Of a stretch of DNA of 5,990 nucleotides, positions 5,531 to 5,990 are shown piece by piece. Numbering within the stretch: the stretch's first letter is position 1; each line of letters begins with the position of its first letter. Below the pieces are notes generated by a model. The model saw only the letters and a list, made by a program, of their open reading frames with translations, searched no databases and was not told the origin of the DNA. The stretch is taken from the NCBI GenBank assembly GCA_051953655.1, contig JBQCIO010000364.1, positions 1 to 5,990 of the forward strand, read 5' to 3'. The stretch comes from JBQCHF01 sp051953655 (GTDB taxonomy: Bacteria > Actinomycetota > Actinomycetes > Motilibacterales > Motilibacteraceae). The position numbers and the translations under genes were made by a program.

Positions 5531-5990
5531 GTGGCCGACCGACCCGCCGACGTCTCCCGCGCCGTTCGTGCTCTGGGCAGCGACGGGCGCCGCGCGGCGC
5601 TGCGCCTCGGCGTCGTCCCCGAGGTGCTGCACGGCCTGCTGCTCGAGCGCGCCGCGGCGGTCGGCACGTCGGCCGGCACGACGGCAGACACGACAGCAGA
5701 CACGACGGCGGGTGCGCTCGACGTGCTCGACGTCGGGGGCGGCACCGGCGGGTTCGCCGTGCCGCTGGCCCGCGAGGGCCACCGGGTCACCGTGGTCGAC
5801 CCCAGCCCCGACGCCCTGGCCGCGCTGGAGCGGCGGGCCGCGGAGGCCGGGGTGCCGGTCCGCGCGGTCCAGGGCGACCTGTCCGACCTGCTCGACGTCG
5901 TCCCGGCCGCCGGAGCCGACGTCGTCCTCGTCCACGGCGCCCTCGAGCACGCCGACGACCCGGCCGCGGGGGGGGGGCGGGGGGGCGCCG
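5531..5990 (+). CDS. Class I SAM-dependent methyltransferase, 3'-truncated by window end
   Basis: Only about 153 codons are present; the gene runs off the right edge. After an N-terminal helical region (ADRPADVSRAVRALGSDGRR, residues 2-21), the Rossmann-fold cofactor site begins with LDVLDVGGGTGGFAVPLA (63-80), where G69-x-G71-x-G73 is motif I. VTVVDPSPDAL (86-96) supplies the acidic residue D90 that would hold the SAM ribose. QGDLSDL (114-120) and ADVVLVHGALEH (129-140) match the later adenine-contacting and motif IV strands. Substrate is not predictable; small-molecule, tRNA or protein targets are all possible. Residues 46-61 are a TSAG-TTAD-TTAD-TTAG repeat between the first helices and motif I. 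The last 20 or so bases are a poly-G tract that breaks the expected helix after DDPAA, so the final residues are unreliable. GTG start is set by AGGAG. Confidence 0.85.
   Translation, partial: MADRPADVSRAVRALGSDGRRAALRLGVVPEVLHGLLLERAAAVGTSAGTTADTTADTTAGALDVLDVGGGTGGFAVPLAREGHRVTVVDPSPDALAALERRAAEAGVPVRAVQGDLSDLLDVVPAAGADVVLVHGALEHADDPAAGGGRGGA
5665..5712. repeat. Four in-frame 12-bp tandem repeats in the methyltransferase gene
   Basis: Units are CACGTCGGCCGG (5665-5676), CACGACGGCAGA (5677-5688), CACGACAGCAGA (5689-5700) and CACGACGGCGGG (5701-5712). The period is a multiple of three, so copy-number change would keep the reading frame and only lengthen a Thr/Ala/Asp/Gly loop before the SAM-binding motif. 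Confidence 0.85.
5968..5990. other. Poly-G right edge, probable artefact
   Basis: A run of G broken by two single C positions ends the window. It interrupts the methyltransferase where homologues continue with an alanine-rich helix. It resembles no-signal poly-G from two-colour sequencing or a collapsed assembly end. Confidence 0.6.

Noticed and set aside
4492..5790. A 432-residue minus-strand frame across the dnaE2 end and methyltransferase start
   Set aside because: It is antisense to two supported genes with no recognisable motif and biased composition.
5427..5990. Open frame starting at the ATGA overlapping the dnaE2 stop codon
   Set aside because: It has no ribosome-binding site suited to it and reads as a shifted frame of the methyltransferase, which has a proper site and SAM motifs.

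Overview
This window is very GC-rich, with C or G in nearly every third codon position, and its protein families point to an actinobacterium. The gene order DUF6504 protein, SAV_6107-type HEPN protein, DnaE2 is the tail of the actinobacterial mutagenic-repair (mutasome) locus. Related genomes usually carry imuA' and imuB just upstream; those would lie off the left edge. The close relatives I can think of are Micrococcales (Intrasporangiaceae-like) or Nocardioidaceae-like bacteria, but that placement is recalled, not computed.

Layout, all genes on the + strand. Bases 1-154 hold no convincing gene: the extreme left end is low-complexity, followed by two adjacent GC-rich hairpins. A small DUF6504 gene occupies 155-586. 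An 81-bp spacer made largely of a 15-bp tandem repeat leads to a SAV_6107-family HEPN gene (668-1144). A 179-bp spacer filled mostly by a 14-bp tandem repeat array leads to dnaE2 (1324-5430), a C-family error-prone polymerase of 1368 residues. After a 100-bp gap with a hairpin and a plausible promoter comes the 5' part of a class I SAM-dependent methyltransferase (5531 to the right edge, truncated).

DnaE2 does the recognisable work here: error-prone synthesis across DNA lesions, normally together with ImuA' and ImuB. The two small proteins are conserved companions of unknown function. The HEPN fold is often associated with RNases and nucleotide-processing systems, so its position beside a mutagenic polymerase is worth attention. 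The methyltransferase probably starts its own transcription unit.

The most unusual aspect is the number of different short repeats in 6 kb: 15-bp units, 14-bp units with a 42-bp higher-order duplication, a hairpin plus 15-bp direct repeat in the dnaE2 linker, and in-frame 12-bp units in the methyltransferase. I also see a candidate sliding-clamp-binding hexapeptide in DnaE2. I do not see a wholly new multi-gene system. Both window ends run into G/C homopolymers that look like assembly or sequencing artefacts.
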